Assembly: GCA_022453515.1 (NCBI GenBank)
Contig: JAJNNY010000020.1
Location: 558,001 to 622,000 of the forward strand
Direction: 5' to 3'
DNA: 64,000 bases
Source: Astrocystis sublimbata
Lineage: Eukaryota > Ascomycota > Sordariomycetes > Xylariales > Xylariaceae
Position numbers and translations under genes: made by a program
The notes under the pieces: model-generated
What the model was told of the DNA's origin: nothing
What the model saw: the letters and a program-made list of their open reading frames with translations, nothing else
The model's database searches: none
Shown here: one piece after another, positions 34,088 through 47,764 of the stretch
Numbering within the stretch: the first letter of the stretch is position 1
How the letters are laid out: every line of letters begins with the position of its first letter

Positions 34088-37000
34088 ATGTCGTCGCCGA
34101 ACTCACCCCGAGCCTCGCAGGGCAGAGCCCCTACGCCCGCGCCGCCGCCAGCGACAACCCCCACGCGCGCACCGTCCACGAACCCCGAGCTGCAGCTTGC
34201 CACATTACAAGCCTTGCCCGCCGAGCAACAGGATCTATATCTCCTGAACTTTGTCGCCTCCCTGAGCAAGCATGTCCTGGCCCTCGACGCCGACGACTGC
34301 ACTGCCCAGCAGTTCTACCTCAAGAAAGAGGTCTTCCAGATTATCAACCTCCAGGCGCCCTCCCCCGGTCGCGTTATAAGGAATAACTTGGGTAAGATTC
34401 TGGCGCATGTTTTCGGTAATGGCGACCGCAAGCTGCTCTTCGAGACCGTCAACGAGCTGTCGAACCTCATCGCAAGTGGAAAGGGCAAGACCGACGCCGA
34501 AGTTCGCACACGACATGCCGCCGTCGCCTGCTTGGGCGATGTCTACGCTGCTGCCGGTGATAGCGCCATTAACCTGCACATCCTCGCCTGCGGAACCCTG
34601 ACCAAGCTGGCCAAGTCATCCCAGCCCAACGCTGGCTTGCGCGCTGCTACCTTCATCGCTCTAGGCAAGATCGCTGGTATGATACACAACAGCATAGATG
34701 AAACGATTGCGCGAGATATCTGGAAACAGGCACGCAATGTCGCTACTACCGACAAGGGGTCGCTTACCGTTGTTTGCGCCTGTCGCTGCCTGAAGTCGCT
34801 GGTCAGGAGCACCACGTACTTCGACAACTCGAGCGACTTCGAAAGCTTGAAATCCACCGTCTTCAAGATCATCGACTCAAGCTCATCCCAGGTCCGACAT
34901 GCGGCAGCCGATTGCCTGGCGGAAGCCATGGTGAAGAACCACTCGGAGCAGGCCGCCGCCGCCGCGTTACTAAAATCGAAAAAGGCGAAGAGGGCCAGCA
35001 CGTTCCCAAAACCATCGATGGCTCCTGGTGCTGGCATCGACGACGATGACGATATCCCATCACGACCCGGTAGTCCGGCCCCTGGGGGTGGAAGGAAAAG
35101 TCAGGCACTGGCTCTTTCGCTGTACGATATTCTGAAGACGCTGTCCAACCAGTACATACGCATGTCCACCACCAACAGAGCCAGGGCGGCCATCGGCGTG
35201 TGCTATGGCAGAGTTGCCAAGCGTCTCGGGGAGAAATTCATCGAGACAAACTATACCAGAATCGCCGAACACTTGGCGACCGACATTCTGGGCAACCAGA
35301 ACATAAATAACAATCGATACAGGCTACTCATCTCCCGTCGCATCGTGGACACGATACTTCAGGATGTGATTGGACGCAGGATCCTGGGTGAATCTGGCCA
35401 GATGAACGTCGCAAGGTCTCTCGTGAACGACATTTTCAAAAGCTACCCCGAAGTCATCAAGGAGCGGCCAGAACCATCCAAGTATACACTTATCGTGTGC
35501 CTTGGCGCTGTTTCCTCCCTCATCAACGCGCTCGGCTCCGCCACGAACGATTTCGCAGAGAGTTGCCGTGATGGGCTATTACAGATACTGCAGCATCCCA
35601 GCTACACAGTCCAGGTTTATGCTTCGCATTGTATGAAGACGTTGGCCCTCGCATGTCCACAGCAGCTCCTGCCGTGTTTGTCAGTCTGCATGAATAGCCT
35701 CTCTAGGGAATTGGCTCAGCTGAGTGGTGCACGAAACTCACCCGGGAGATGTGTCGGATTTGCCCACGGGCTTGCAGCTGCTCTCAGTGTAAGCCCTGCA
35801 CGTCCATTATATGGCTCGCTGGATGTCAACAATCGTGTTTACTCCATGGCAACGAACCTGCTCAAGTCGAGCAGCCAGTCTGAGCTGCGCGTTTCAAGTA
35901 CGCAAGTACAAGTCGCATGGATCCTACTGGGCGGCTTAATGTCACTGGGCCCCAATTTCGTCAAAATCCATCTCTCCCAGTTACTAGTCCTCTGGAAGAA
36001 TGCGCTTCCGAAGCCACTGGCGAAAGACAACTTCGCTCACCGCAGTCACCTCGAAGTATCCTTTCTGACTCACGTCAAAGAATGCGCCTTGAGCTGCATT
36101 CTCTCGTTCCTTCAGTACAACAGTCGTTTGTTGACCGTCGATGTCTCTAAACGCATAGCAACCATGCTCCAAGGGACCATGGCTTTCCTGAAACTGCTTC
36201 CCTCGAAGAAGACTACAGATGATATTACGCAGAGATTGAGACCGGCTTTGCAGTTACAAGACTTGGACATGATGGGTCAGAGACGAGTCCTTCAGTGCTA
36301 CGTCAAACTCGTGAACCAAAGCCCACCGGGTGGCAGCGAGGCTCTACTACAGTCGAACCTGCTCACATTCGCCGTGTCACTTTTTGCCGACCCCGAAAAC
36401 TATGGTGGGAACTCGCTAAGTGCATCCATTGCCAATGCGGCTGGTAACTTCGAGACGGTATGGGATGTAGGGGATAACTCTGGGTTCGGTGTGAACGGGC
36501 TCGTACGCGGATTCAAATCGAAGAAGCTTCCCGGTGAAAAAGACGAGACGACAGGGGAATTGTCGATAGACGAGACAGATCCGGATCGCATCATAGACAG
36601 TCTTCTCTTATCGCCAATCTGTCCTTCTCTGGAGTATGATGCTGCCACCCTATACGCCGGTGATTTGAATGCGTCTCCAGAGCTCCCAGACCCTCCTGCA
36701 ACCGAAGTCGTCAACATGGCAATCCGCTTGTTCGCCTTTGTTTTTCCTCTAACCCCACCGAAGGTTCAGGAGAGTGTGCTGGAACAAATAGCTACGTATA
36801 CGTCAGCTGGGTCATTACAACGCGACCCAGGAAGGAAAGCAGCTATGGACGTCAATATCGCTAGTGCGTTGCTATCAACACTGAAAGTGGCAGTCAAGGA
36901 AACACAGTCATCTTCTGGTGATGTGACAAATCCGGCTGTCGAGAAGTTACTCCAGGAGATGATCCGGGAGTTTGTGGTCAATCCCGATCAGTACATTCGA

Positions 37001-40000
37001 ACTCTTGGTTACGGTGCTATCGCTCGATTATGCAACGCTTCCGGCAATGGTTTCACGAACCATGAGGTCAAGTACCTAGTCGACATGATCGTAAGTAACA
37101 GGGAGCCTGCCGCACGTGCGGGTTGCTCCATGGCATTGGGCTGCATCCAGGCCAAGGTTGGAGGCATGGGAGCTGGATATCACTTGAAGACGATAACAGG
37201 CATATTAATGTCTCTGTGCAACGATCCTCATCCGACAGTTCACTTCTGGGCTTTGGAAGCATTAGGTCTGGCAGCAGACGCAGCCGGTCTAGGGTTTGGT
37301 CCCTACATGTCTGGCTCTCTTGGCATGTTGGCCCAGCTATACCTCTCTGATACACATCACATGGAGGTAGCGTCCCCGATATCCATGAGTCTCGAGGTGG
37401 AGTTATCTACAGTGACAGCAATTACCCGATGCGTCGACTCTCTGATCAACGTGGTGGGACCAGATCTACAAGACTCTACCAAGTCTCGCGAGCTCATTCT
37501 CACTTTCGTCGGCCAATTCGAAAAAGAGGATGAGATACTCACGCAGAAGGCTGGCCTCGGTTGCATGGAGCATCTCTCCTTGTACGCCCCTGGCCATGTG
37601 ATTTTCGCGGACTACGTCAAGCTACTACAGAAGTACCTCAACTCCGAGTTTCCTGATCTTCGTGATGTCGCAGTCGACGGGCTGTACAACCTCATGAAAC
37701 GAGATCCTTCCGACGTCCTCGAGGCGGCGGGTCCGGGCTTCGAGGATCAGCTCTGGCTTGTACTGGACATGGTGCCTGATCACGATGGCATCAGAAACCT
37801 AATCCGCAATTGGCTTCGTCAAACATCCCTAAAAGACACTGTCGCTTGGCTACACCGCTGCCAGAACGTGCTGAAGTTAACTCGACCCAAGGTTGCCGAG
37901 ACGATACCGCAGAACACAGGAACTAAAACCACTACCGCCATTGATCTACAAGATGAGGAGGTTGCTGGGTTCGCCGCTGCGGCCGGCACTTCCAAAGATG
38001 AAAAGGAACCCGCGGCAAACTCCGAGATGGAACCTCTACGCTGGCAAGTTAGGACTTTCGCCATGAGTTGTGTCATGGATATTTTTGCCTTGACTGTTAA
38101 GGACATCGCCACGAATGGAGAATCTCCTGCGCAGCCAGCTTTACAAAACAAGATCGCGGATGTCATTCGTACCGCGTTCTCTGCTTCTACTTCTAATGTC
38201 TTGGAGCTTCGTATCTGGGGTCTCAAGATCATCGGTGCCGTGCTCAAAATGTTCGGCAAGACACCAGACCCGGACTTTGAAGAAGCCATGCTGCTAGAGC
38301 AGTACCAGGCTCAGATCAGCTCGGCACTAACACCCGCATTTGCCGCAGACTCGTCCCCCGAACTCGCGGGCGAAGCTGTTAGCGTGTGCGCTGCGTTCAT
38401 CTCGACCGGCATCGTGACAGACGTCGACCGCATGGGCAGAATCCTGAAGACGCTCGTCACCGGTCTCGAGAACTTCTCTACCGACACTGAAAACGCTGGC
38501 ATCGGCGACCTGAAGGGACTCAGCCCCAATGCCCAAGTGATGGTAAAGATGTCCGTTTTCTCGGCCTGGGCGGATCTGCAGGTCGCCAGCCTGGAGCAGA
38601 AATACCTACTCGACGTCCTCAGACCGCACATCAACACTTTAACGCCCTTATGGCTTGCTTCGCTGCGCGAGTTTGCCCGTCTGCGCTTCGAGCCCGACAT
38701 ATCCATGACACTCGGGCCCCCATCTATGTCTGGTAGCTTGGAATCGATCTACTCCGCCCTGAACCGCGAGACTTTACTCCGATTCTACCAGGAATCATGG
38801 CTCAAGCTCGTCGACGCTATCGCGTCCTTGATCGAGCAAGACAGCGAATTCGTCTTCGACGCGCTCGACGGGAAAGAGACGGATGGCCCTGCATCGCCCA
38901 ATGGGCAGCACGCTGCTCCTTCGAAGGGTGCAGATATCAACTACCGCGACGAGCCAGTGGCGTTCTTCTTCGTGCTTTTCGGTATTGCCTTCGAGGCACT
39001 TGCCACGAGGCCCGGGCAGAGCGATTCTCTTGCGACGCAGGAACAGACGCTGGAGATCCTCCAAGCGCTGAAGAAGATCCTGCACCCGAGCGTCTCGGGC
39101 CACGCTATCTACCGCGAGGCCATATTCTCCGAGACAATGGACCTGCTCGACAGGCTCGTGCTAACCGAAGGCCTAGACGTGCAAGGCGTCATCGTGGAGA
39201 TTGCGCGCGCGCTCTGCGTCGCGCACCCGTCGGCGCGGAAACAAGGGCAAGAAGAAGAAGGCGACCTGACGGAGGACATCGAGCAGCTCTTCGAACTCAC
39301 GCGCATCATCGTCCTTGTGCTGTCGGGATTACTGCCTAATTTGATGGAGGCGAACGCGAACCAGCAAACGCGCCATCAGCTGACGGAAGAGAGCGTGTTG
39401 TTGGTGAGGACAGGCTTGAGCGCTATTGTTGATGCTGCCGAGGTGTTTCCGAGCATTATCAAGACGGACTTGCATGCGTGTATTATTCATGTCTTTGCGA
39501 CGATTCTGGCCAGCAATGGGTGTCAGGACGTCATTGTGCCCCAGGCGCTGCCGATGTTTAAGAGGTTTGTTGCGAGTATGAGTGCGAGTGCGAGTGCGAG
39601 TGCGGCTGGCTCGAAAACAAATAAAATTACTAAAGTCGATACGGAGGGTGATGGTGCCGCGGATGGCGAGAATGGTGCTGGTAATGGTGCTGTTGCTGTC
39701 ACTGTCGCTGATGGGAAATCATCATCCATCACCGACACCCAGGTCCAGGGCTGCCTGCGCCGCTTCCTGTCCGTCTACATCCACGCGCAGAAGCGCGACA
39801 GCCCGCAGTCGCTGCAGTGCGTCAAGAACTCGCTCCTCGCCATCACGATCCTGTTCACGGGGGCCGGGCTCAACAACAGGCTGGCGGCGTCGGACCGCGT
39901 CGTCGCCAAGTTTCTAGACGAGGTGCTGGATTGCTTGACGGATCGGATGGTGAGTTTATTTTTTTTCTCTAATTCTAATATTATTCCCTTTTGTTTTCTC

Positions 40001-40536
40001 CTACACCAGCTAACTAACTAATATAGACCGCCAAAATCGCCGCCAACTGCATCCGCTCCCTCCTGCTCACCCTCCAACAATCCTCCACGCCACCAACCCC
40101 CACCAACCAGTCCATCGCGCGCTACTTGCTCCCGCGCCTCATCGCCTTCGTCTCCAGTGAAGACTCATCCTCGTCATCCTCATCAGCCGACCCTGATGAC
40201 GTCCGCGGTCTTGTCGCGCAAACACTCACGCAATACGTCTCCGTGGTACCTAGAGATCATGCAGCGATCGCCATGTCCATTATCCTGCCGACCCTGCTTT
40301 TGCGCGCGGCGAATGGGGGTGTGGGGTCCTATACTGAGACGAGTGCGAGACTGCTTGAGTTGGCTGCGGTGGATCAGGGCGCGTTTAAAGGTGTTCTGGC
40401 GGCGCTGGGGGAGGCGCAACGGGGGTTTGTCGAGGAGGTGCTGAGGTCGGGAAGGGGGAGCGAGGGTGCGGGGAAGAGGGTCGAGGGGGAGGGGGGGCCG
40501 AGTATTACGTTGAAGATGGATTTTGGGGGGAGTTAG
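34088..40536 (+). CDS. laa1: Laa1/HEATR5-family AP-1 accessory HEAT-repeat protein (2 exons)
   Basis: Exons 34088-39949 and 40027-40536 (donor GTGAGT, acceptor TATAG, 77-bp intron) encode 2123 residues, close to yeast Laa1 (2014). A Pro/Thr-rich N-terminus of about 35 residues is followed by HEAT repeats throughout. Family blocks include KKEVFQIINLQAPSPGRVIR, RHAAVACLGDVYAAAGDS, NRARAAIGVCYGRVAKRLG and HFWALEALGLAADAAGLGFG. The protein binds the clathrin adaptor AP-1 and helps traffic between trans-Golgi and endosomes; HEATR5 also links to dynein and Aftiphilin/Laa2 complexes. An imperfect Ser-Ala repeat (SMSASASASAAG, about 39578-39608) and a Gly-rich acidic linker precede the last helical block, and a poly-Ser tract lies in exon 2. 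Confidence 0.9.
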
Positions 40537-43132
40537 GGAGGGGGTTGAGTCAGAGTAAGATTGTGAGGACGGTGGTGATGGTAAGGATGGTGGTTGATGA
40601 TGATGACGATGATGAGAATGAGAATGAGGGGTATAGAAAATTATGAAGCTTTTATGAGATCGGTCGATATCTTGGCCGGGTTTGGTGTATTGCTGCTGAT
40701 TTCATGGCGCAAGTTATAGGTACCTAGTTTTTGGTGAGGAAGTCAAAGTTATATCTGCCTAACGCTACGTAAAAATAGAAAAGCATGAATCAATATTTAT
40801 ATATATGTAAACTACATAGCAGCCACGTGGTGCGTGAACTCATGTCTCCTGTTGGCAATGTTGTTCTTGAGTATGTCAGATGAGCTGTATCCTCTATCAT
40901 ATATCCTTGATTCACGACTACCAAACCCCGAGCGAGCCTCGTTGGAATACGTAGATATGAATGAATGAAGTTGATGGTGATAGTGATCGCAGGAACACTA
41001 TAGCATTGTGGTTGGTTTCAGACCCGCGCCTTTCATCCTTCTACACTACTTTGAAATTTCAATTGCACCTACAGATAGGGAGATGCAACAATAACAACAA
41101 CAACTACGACGTAAAGAGTCGCATGCCCACACGCCCATTTAAATGAATACCGGCAAACTTGGAACTCTGTATGCTACCTTACCATCCTACATATATGCAT
41201 ACCTACCTACTTGAGTGTCTAAACCTGAAGCAGATCAAGGCTAAGGCTACTTAAGGCTGAATCCGTTTAAGGCTGGCGAATCATTGATTGACTCAGTTGC
41301 GGTCAACGGCTTCGCCTCAATTCAATTTCAGCCGCAGGACTCATGTATGTATGTAAGACAACCTATATGTAATAATGGTAAGGTAAGGTTGCAGTGCATA
41401 AGGTTTCTGCCCCCACAGGTTCACCACCTGACAGATACAACAACAATAGCACCGCATACATACCTAGATACATGCGAGTCAACTTCCGGACTGTTGAGAC
41501 GAGAGAGTCGGCCTCGGTGAATGTTGCAATGGCCCAATGGCTGGCTTCGCCTCAAGTGGCTGCAGTTGCAGTTAAGGATGGATGGGGTTGCGATGTACGT
41601 TTGCTTAAAGGCATGTTGTCTCTCAAGAGTTGAGTTAGTGTTTGGTTGTACCAACAAAAGCGCGGAGCTATTTCTGCGAATGCAATAGAACTTACTACAT
41701 ACACACATATGACCACAGCTCATTTTTCTAAACCTATATGGGACTTCCTATTCAAAAGTAACGGACTGGGGTTGAAATGGCCCCCTGTCTCGATGCTGAT
41801 AGCTGCACCTGAGGTAATACAAGAACGAGAATGTAATGCAAGTTCGCCACGATGCAATCCATTGACTTATTCTTACCAACAAGCAAACAAACAAACATTT
41901 CACTTCATGCAGTTACAATTTAATAGTAACTTACCATACATACATACCATCGCCTCAATGCAGCGGAGGTCGCGTTCGTGATTGGTTGGTGCCATCCGAG
42001 ACAAGAGGATCGGCATCCTCCTTCGCCTAATTCCCCTGACCTACCCTTTTCGGCAACTGGGCTGAGTGGAACGAACACGACACAACACAATTCCTGCCAT
42101 CTTCGCTCTACTGCACCTCCGGTTTTAGATCAGATTCGCCTTAACCTAGCTAGTCCAGCTATAGAATTTATTTATATCTTTGAACCTGGCACGCACGCAC
42201 GCATTGCCTTGCCTTGCCTTGCGGATAGCTGCACCTGCAGCTGCAATTTGCATATAACGGACAGGCGCTCTTTCGCTAAGGCGGAGTTCGTCAGCTAATT
42301 GGCGAACCTTTTCTCTGTTTCACCTTTGAAGTGGCCTTTCCTTTGGAGTGCATTGCCTTGCCACATACACGTCCGGCTTTTTTCTGCCTCGTTGATACAT
42401 TGTTGGTGGTGTTGGTAATCCTACGCGATAGATACGTTTCATCCTATAGACCGGCGCACACCGACACACACGAAAAAAGACAAGACAGACAGACAGACAG
42501 ACAGAGAGCCTCACACGCCCTCAAGTTGCATGGGTGGCACGATGGATGAGGGTCGCGGCGCAATACATCCATAGCACACCACACCGTTTGTGTGTACGTG
42601 TGTATGGAGTATTGGAGCTGGACCATTGACTGAAGGATCGTCGCATCGCGCGTAGCCTCGTTCGTTGTTGGATGTATGTAAATATGTACGCTATAGGAGT
42701 CGGGCATTGGGGTCTATCGTGTCTCATAGTATATATACTGCCTGTCATTCCCCTCGAAGAAATGGCCTTCGTCACGACGATTAAGGATCTTGCCTTCAGT
42801 CCTCCTCCCTCTTTCAACCCTTTCGTTTCCTCCTATTTCTCAATTGAGGCTTTTCATACATTTCCACTCACTCAATGACTCGCTCGCTCGCTTAACTTCA
42901 CACCTGCTCAAACACCCACCCGTTCGTTTCATCTTCGTGGGATCCAGGGAGGTATATTACCAGGGACTGCGCGTCTTTAACTATCGTTTATCCCAACATT
43001 CGTTGAGTCCGTTCACTCATACATACAATCGCTCCTCAATTGCTCCTCAATCGCTCATTCATTCATTTATCCATTCATTTACCAAAACAAGTAGTCTACC
43101 TACTGCACTGAAGTAGAGTCAATCCTTTCAAA
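40537..43132. other. Intergenic, 2.6 kb, no gene seen
   Basis: Only short frames occur. It contains a (GACA) microsatellite at 42484-42505 and the long leader of the secreted-protein gene, with repeated TCATTCATTC runs near 43050-43080. Confidence 0.55.
42484..42505 (+). repeat. (GACA)n microsatellite
   Basis: About five and a half GACA units, intergenic. Confidence 0.9.
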
Positions 43133-44976
43133 ATGAGACTCACAACCCTCCTCCTCTCCTCCGTCCTGGCCGTATCCTCGAGCTACGCCAGCCCAGCCGG
43201 GATCCGCCATCTCGCGCCCCTGAAGTCGCCCGAGACGGAGCATCTCATCAACGAAGGCATCAAGCTCGCGCGGAGCCAAGGCGAGATAGAGAAGCGCGCC
43301 TCGGCGGATTTCTCGCTGGAGAAGACGTTTAAGGATGAGGTTCTGTTCAGCGCGTAAGTGAGAGGAATTTGAATTTGAAAAAAAAGACGAAAAAGAAAAA
43401 GAAAAAAGAGGCCGAGGAATTATTGTTACACAACTAAACCCCTTTTGCACGTCACTCTCCCTCTCACTTTCTGGCGCACATGTATATGAGTGTGCTATAT
43501 ATTGTCACATGAAGTAACTAACTAATCCCTTGCCCCAAAAACAGCGGCGAAGCCGAAAAGCTCTCGATAACCTGCCTCGACTGCTCCACGCACGGGACCG
43601 TGACGGCCGCCGTGACGAACCACCACCTCATCCACCCCAAGCTGAAGCTTTCGTTCTCGGGCGTCGAGGCATACGCCTCCGTGGGCGTCGAAGTCGGCGA
43701 GAAGCGGACCTTCTCCGTACCGCTGTTTGAGTCCGAGACTCCCTTCGGAATCGGCATCGACGGCCTCGACGTCGGTGTTAGATTCTTCGTTGATCTCGTG
43801 TTTGACGTAGACGCTGCTCTCGAGGTCGCGGCTGGCTTCCAGGTCAGCGTCCCTGATGGCGCGTTTGTCGAGGCGGATTTCTTTAAGGGCGATGTTGATG
43901 ATTCGTCGTTGTGAGTTTTACTTTTCTTTTCCATTTTTCATTGTTTAAAATCACTTTTCTGTACTTGTTCAGTAGAGAATGAAGGTAAAACAGGAGGGTG
44001 CTAATCTATCATACAACGAACCAGTGAAGGCCTAAACAGCACAACCCTCCCCATAACCGTGACCTCCGGCCAGGGGACCTTCAAAGCCGACCTGCGTCTG
44101 CGCGTGCAGGCCGGCGCGGAAGCCAGCCTGCCCATCTTCGACATCGGCGCGGGCGCGGAGATCGGCGTCTACGCCAACATCGTCGAGTTCGTGGCCGTCA
44201 TCGACAAGACGCCGACGTGCGACGTCGAGACGGAGATCTTCTGGGATCTCAACGTTGGCGCCTTTGCGCAGATAAGTGTAAGTCCTATTAAACAGATCAC
44301 ACACCATCCCCTTTTTCTTGTTTTCTCTGTATGATTCTCGCCGACCTTCCACTGTTTAAGGTCCAAGGTAACAAAATGACCGTAATGAAAACACGAACTA
44401 ACAAATAATTCTTCCTATGAATAGGTCGTAATCGACATGTCAACCCACGGCCCCGTCCCCACAGTCTCAACAACGCTGCTCACGGCCCCGATACTATCAA
44501 CATGCCTGATCGAGGCCACATCCACAACGTCCGAGATACCCGCTATCACCGCCTCTTCTCCAATGGAAACAGGCAGCGGCCTACCCACAACCTTCTCAAG
44601 CCACAGCAGCCAGGCTTCAGGAATGTACTCATACCCCGTATACACACACACATACCCCGTCCCCATATCTTCTTCTTCTTCCACCCCACCCCCAGCCCAA
44701 ACATCAACCTACACCCACACAATGACGCTCTGCAACGCGCCCGGCGCCATGAACTGCCCACTACCATACCAGACCGAAGTCGTCGTCACGCGGACAACGA
44801 CTTTGTATCCCGCCGCATCCACCGCCAAAGCCGCCGGCATCTTCGCCGTTCCCGCAAAGCCCATCGGCGACAACGCCAACGCTATCGCGGCAGTGGCACT
44901 AACGCCTCTCGCGACGCCCGTGGTGCAGACCTTCGTTGCGCCGCCGATGGCTACGGCTGTGCAGGTCGGTCGGTAG
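43133..44976 (+). CDS. Secreted protein of unknown function (4 exons)
   Basis: Exons 43133-43353, 43545-43910, 44025-44277 and 44425-44976 join in frame to 463 residues. The N-terminus MRLTTLLLSSVLAVSSSYAS is a clear signal peptide, with a KR pair (about 59) that may mark a propeptide end. A beta-rich domain follows, starting at LSITCLDCSTHGTVTAAVT, a CxxC-type block I have seen in fungal extracellular proteins. It continues through alternating hydrophobic segments with many Val/Gly/Glu, as in a beta-barrel. Then comes a Ser/Thr/Pro-rich stalk suited to O-mannosylation. The C-terminal 20 residues are only mildly hydrophobic, so a GPI anchor is uncertain. Family and role are not recognised. 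Confidence 0.8.
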
Positions 44977-45730
44977 ACAAGACAAGACACACACAGTGGC
45001 TGTCAGTGCTCGCGACTAAAGTCTTATCTGTTGTAGCTTTGTCTTTGAGCTTTCGTTTTTTGAGTTGCTTTGGGAATTTTATAGATCGAGGAACCCGGGT
45101 TAGATTAGGTTGGGATTGGCAGGCTTGTATCTTGTGTTTCAGTGATGTATTGATGATCTTGAACTTGCGGGATATTGTTGCCTAGGTAGGCTTTGTATCT
45201 TTCAAGCATTGTATTTCATAATGTTACCTTTTTGGGTTGGGTATGGGCGGTAAAACATAATTCAAAAATAACATACATCATCACATGTACAATACGAGCA
45301 AGAGGCAAGAGGAAATAAACGGTTCTGAAGCATAATCTCATTAATCGTTTGCTGTTTGTGACGCAATAACCTCCAAGCAATCGCGTTGACTGCACTTACT
45401 CTAGGTATACTCGGCTCTAATGCCACCAGAGAATGCATTATCGTGCTAAGAAGTGTTCCCACTACCATGCCCGTCGATGTGTGTAAACGTAATAAACCAA
45501 GCTAGCTCATAGATATCCAGCTCCCTTGATAATTAATTACCTGGCAATATGAGTCTGCTGAGTGAGTGCTCACATTCAGATAACAGCGAAATGACGCCTC
45601 GACATATTTTTCCGAACGCCGTAAGATGAAGCGGCAGTGATCAGAGCGCCCTGGTAGTGATAGCCATGTCCCATAGATAGATAGATAGCATCGCTCCATG
45701 TAATATTGTCGTCACATCCAGTATCTGTGC
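44977..45730. other. Convergent intergenic, no gene seen
   Basis: 754 bp between two convergent genes, holding both 3' ends. Nothing else is supported. Confidence 0.55.
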
Positions 45731-46456
45731 TCATGACCTGCGCATCGAGTTCCTAGCAAGATTCTCCGACGAGGACGACATTGCGCTCGAGACCGTTGTT
45801 GTCATCGGTTCGGCTGTCGGTAAAGCATTGATTTCGCTCAGCGTCAGTTCCCTCAGCACTCGAGGAGTTTCGCACGATTCATCCACATCCGTATCCGCAT
45901 CCATATCGAAATCCAAATCCCCATCAACCTCCATCTCGTAATCTTCACTTGCTTTTCCCTCCTCAAGTTCCCGCAGGACATCGCTCTGCCAGCAGTCATG
46001 ACAGCACTCATCAATCTCCGTAACCGGAAGCCCACCACCACTACCCGCTCCTTGCTCGGGACAAGTTGATCTGAGTCCCCCGAGAAACCTCATATTCAGG
46101 GGCTGCGATGCAGAGTTCGATGGTAATCGAGCCGAACCTGAATCGGGAAACGATGCAGTAGCACCAGCCACCCCGTGATCGCCAGCAGCACCATTGCCGA
46201 TACTGTCACTAGCCTTGCTTCCTCTAGGAATTGCAGTAGCTGCCCCTCTTCCATTTTCAGACGGCGGCAGTAGGTTTTGTTGATGGACTCGGTAGCGGCG
46301 GACACAGTTGTGGTGTGAGAGCGCGCGGAGACTGGTGTTGGCTTCTGAGGCTGAGGGTGAAGGTGAAGGTGAAGGTGAGGGTGAGGAGAAGGGGCACTCG
46401 AAGACTACGCGCTCGGCACAGCCGCATTTGTACTGGAATATGACGCCTGAGCACAT
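45731..46456 (-). CDS. Cys-containing acidic protein of unknown function
   Basis: A single-exon frame gives 241 residues from the ATG at 46456. The frame stays open to 46825, but that part is low complexity with leader-like composition. The start MCSGVIFQYKCGCAERVVFECP, then HHNCVRRYR, and later TEIDECCHDCW, put eight cysteines in spaced groups that could bind zinc. A Ser-Pro repeat (about residues 24-35), encoded by a GGTGAA-type hexamer, sits between the first two groups. The C-terminal third is strongly acidic (EMEVDGDLDFDMDADTDVDE). I recognise no family. The Cys spacing and start context support a real gene; it may have more exons. Confidence 0.6.
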   Translation of the reverse strand: MCSGVIFQYKCGCAERVVFECPFSSPSPSPSPSPSASEANTSLRALSHHNCVRRYRVHQQNLLPPSENGRGAATAIPRGSKASDSIGNGAAGDHGVAGATASFPDSGSARLPSNSASQPLNMRFLGGLRSTCPEQGAGSGGGLPVTEIDECCHDCWQSDVLRELEEGKASEDYEMEVDGDLDFDMDADTDVDESCETPRVLRELTLSEINALPTAEPMTTTVSSAMSSSSENLARNSMRRS

Positions 46457-47764
46457 GGTTGGTTGCCTGGTTGCCTGAGTTTGCCTGCCTGCCTGCTCGG
46501 GTCCTTGTTGAGATAGGTGGTAGGTGGTAGATAGGTAGATAGATGTGCAGTGTTTTGTCAGAGTTGTTTGTTTGTTTGTTGGCGATGCCAATAAAGGGAT
46601 ATCAGATGTAGCCTTCTGGTAAATGCAGGTAGATGGATCAAAGATGGGTATTGATCTGCTGTATTCTCCTCGTTGATGATGTGTGTAGATGTGTGAGATG
46701 TGGCTCACTCCCTTGGTAGGCAGTATAGAATAAAAGAAGAGAGAGACTGGAAGAAAGAAGGCTGTACATGTCAGTGACAGAAGAACGAACAGAAGACGCC
46801 GGAATGAGAGCGCCTTCCCGATCAAGGCGGAAGCAGGTAGAAGATGTTTGGGACCTGCGTACTTTATCGTGTAGCTACATAAGATAGCTGGATGCTGTAA
46901 GACGGCTGGCTGTTCTTATGTGTGAGAGGGATCGTGAGCATATGATAGGTTGGTGGATAGGTATGTATGTATGTGAGAATGCGGCAACAGAGCATGGGAG
47001 AGATGTGAAGAAGATATGAGAATGAGAGCATGAAGAGGAAAGACACAAGCAAGGTAGGTAGGTCATGTAGGCACATTGGATTTGCCTTGATCGCAGTTTC
47101 TCTGGTGATCATCCACACACATGAGAAAGAGGCAGGCAGTGGCATCTCAACGAGCAAGTGCACCGCACCACGCTGTTGCCCCTCCAGTATCCTCAACGCC
47201 GAGAGTGTGTGCGTCTTGCCTTCCTTACCTTTTGGAAGGTACCTAGAGGCAACATGATAAAGAACAGCAACCAACTCTGACTTGCCGGCAAACTGGTCGA
47301 GTGGGTGCTTGCCCAGCTGGCATGGAGTTGATATGCGTCGTATGGTTCCTCCTTTTGCTTCCTCCACCTTCTTCTCCCTTGCATAATGTCACGTAAGCAT
47401 CTGAGGGAACACATACCGATACTCGAATACTGAGTCTTCTCCAACCGGATGAATGCGTATGTTTTTTTGTATTGAGAACGGATATGAGATCTTGAGTGCG
47501 ACTTCATGCGACCTCATTAGCATCCACAGCTAGGTACTTTTGTAAATGTTGGTTATGACCCAGACCATCGCAATGCAGAAGCTCGAATAGAGCAATATGA
47601 TGATGATGATGCCTCGACGCCAAATCAATGCTTATCCCCTTCCTTCCACACAGTGAATGCAAACAAGCAACAATGCTAACAAATATCCGCCGTATATCGA
47701 ATGACATGTTGTTGTACTAGTACATCCCATAACCCCACTATCCAAGCATGCAACATTGGATCGA
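46457..47764. other. Intergenic, 1.3 kb, no gene seen
   Basis: Leader and promoter of the gene at 45731-46456, and 3' flank of the Whi5/Nrm1-type gene. Minus-strand frames here are short and hydrophobic by composition only. Confidence 0.5.

Noticed and set aside
44502..45185. 227-codon plus-strand frame overlapping the secreted protein
   Set aside because: Alternative-frame shadow of the Ser/Thr/Pro-rich last exon.
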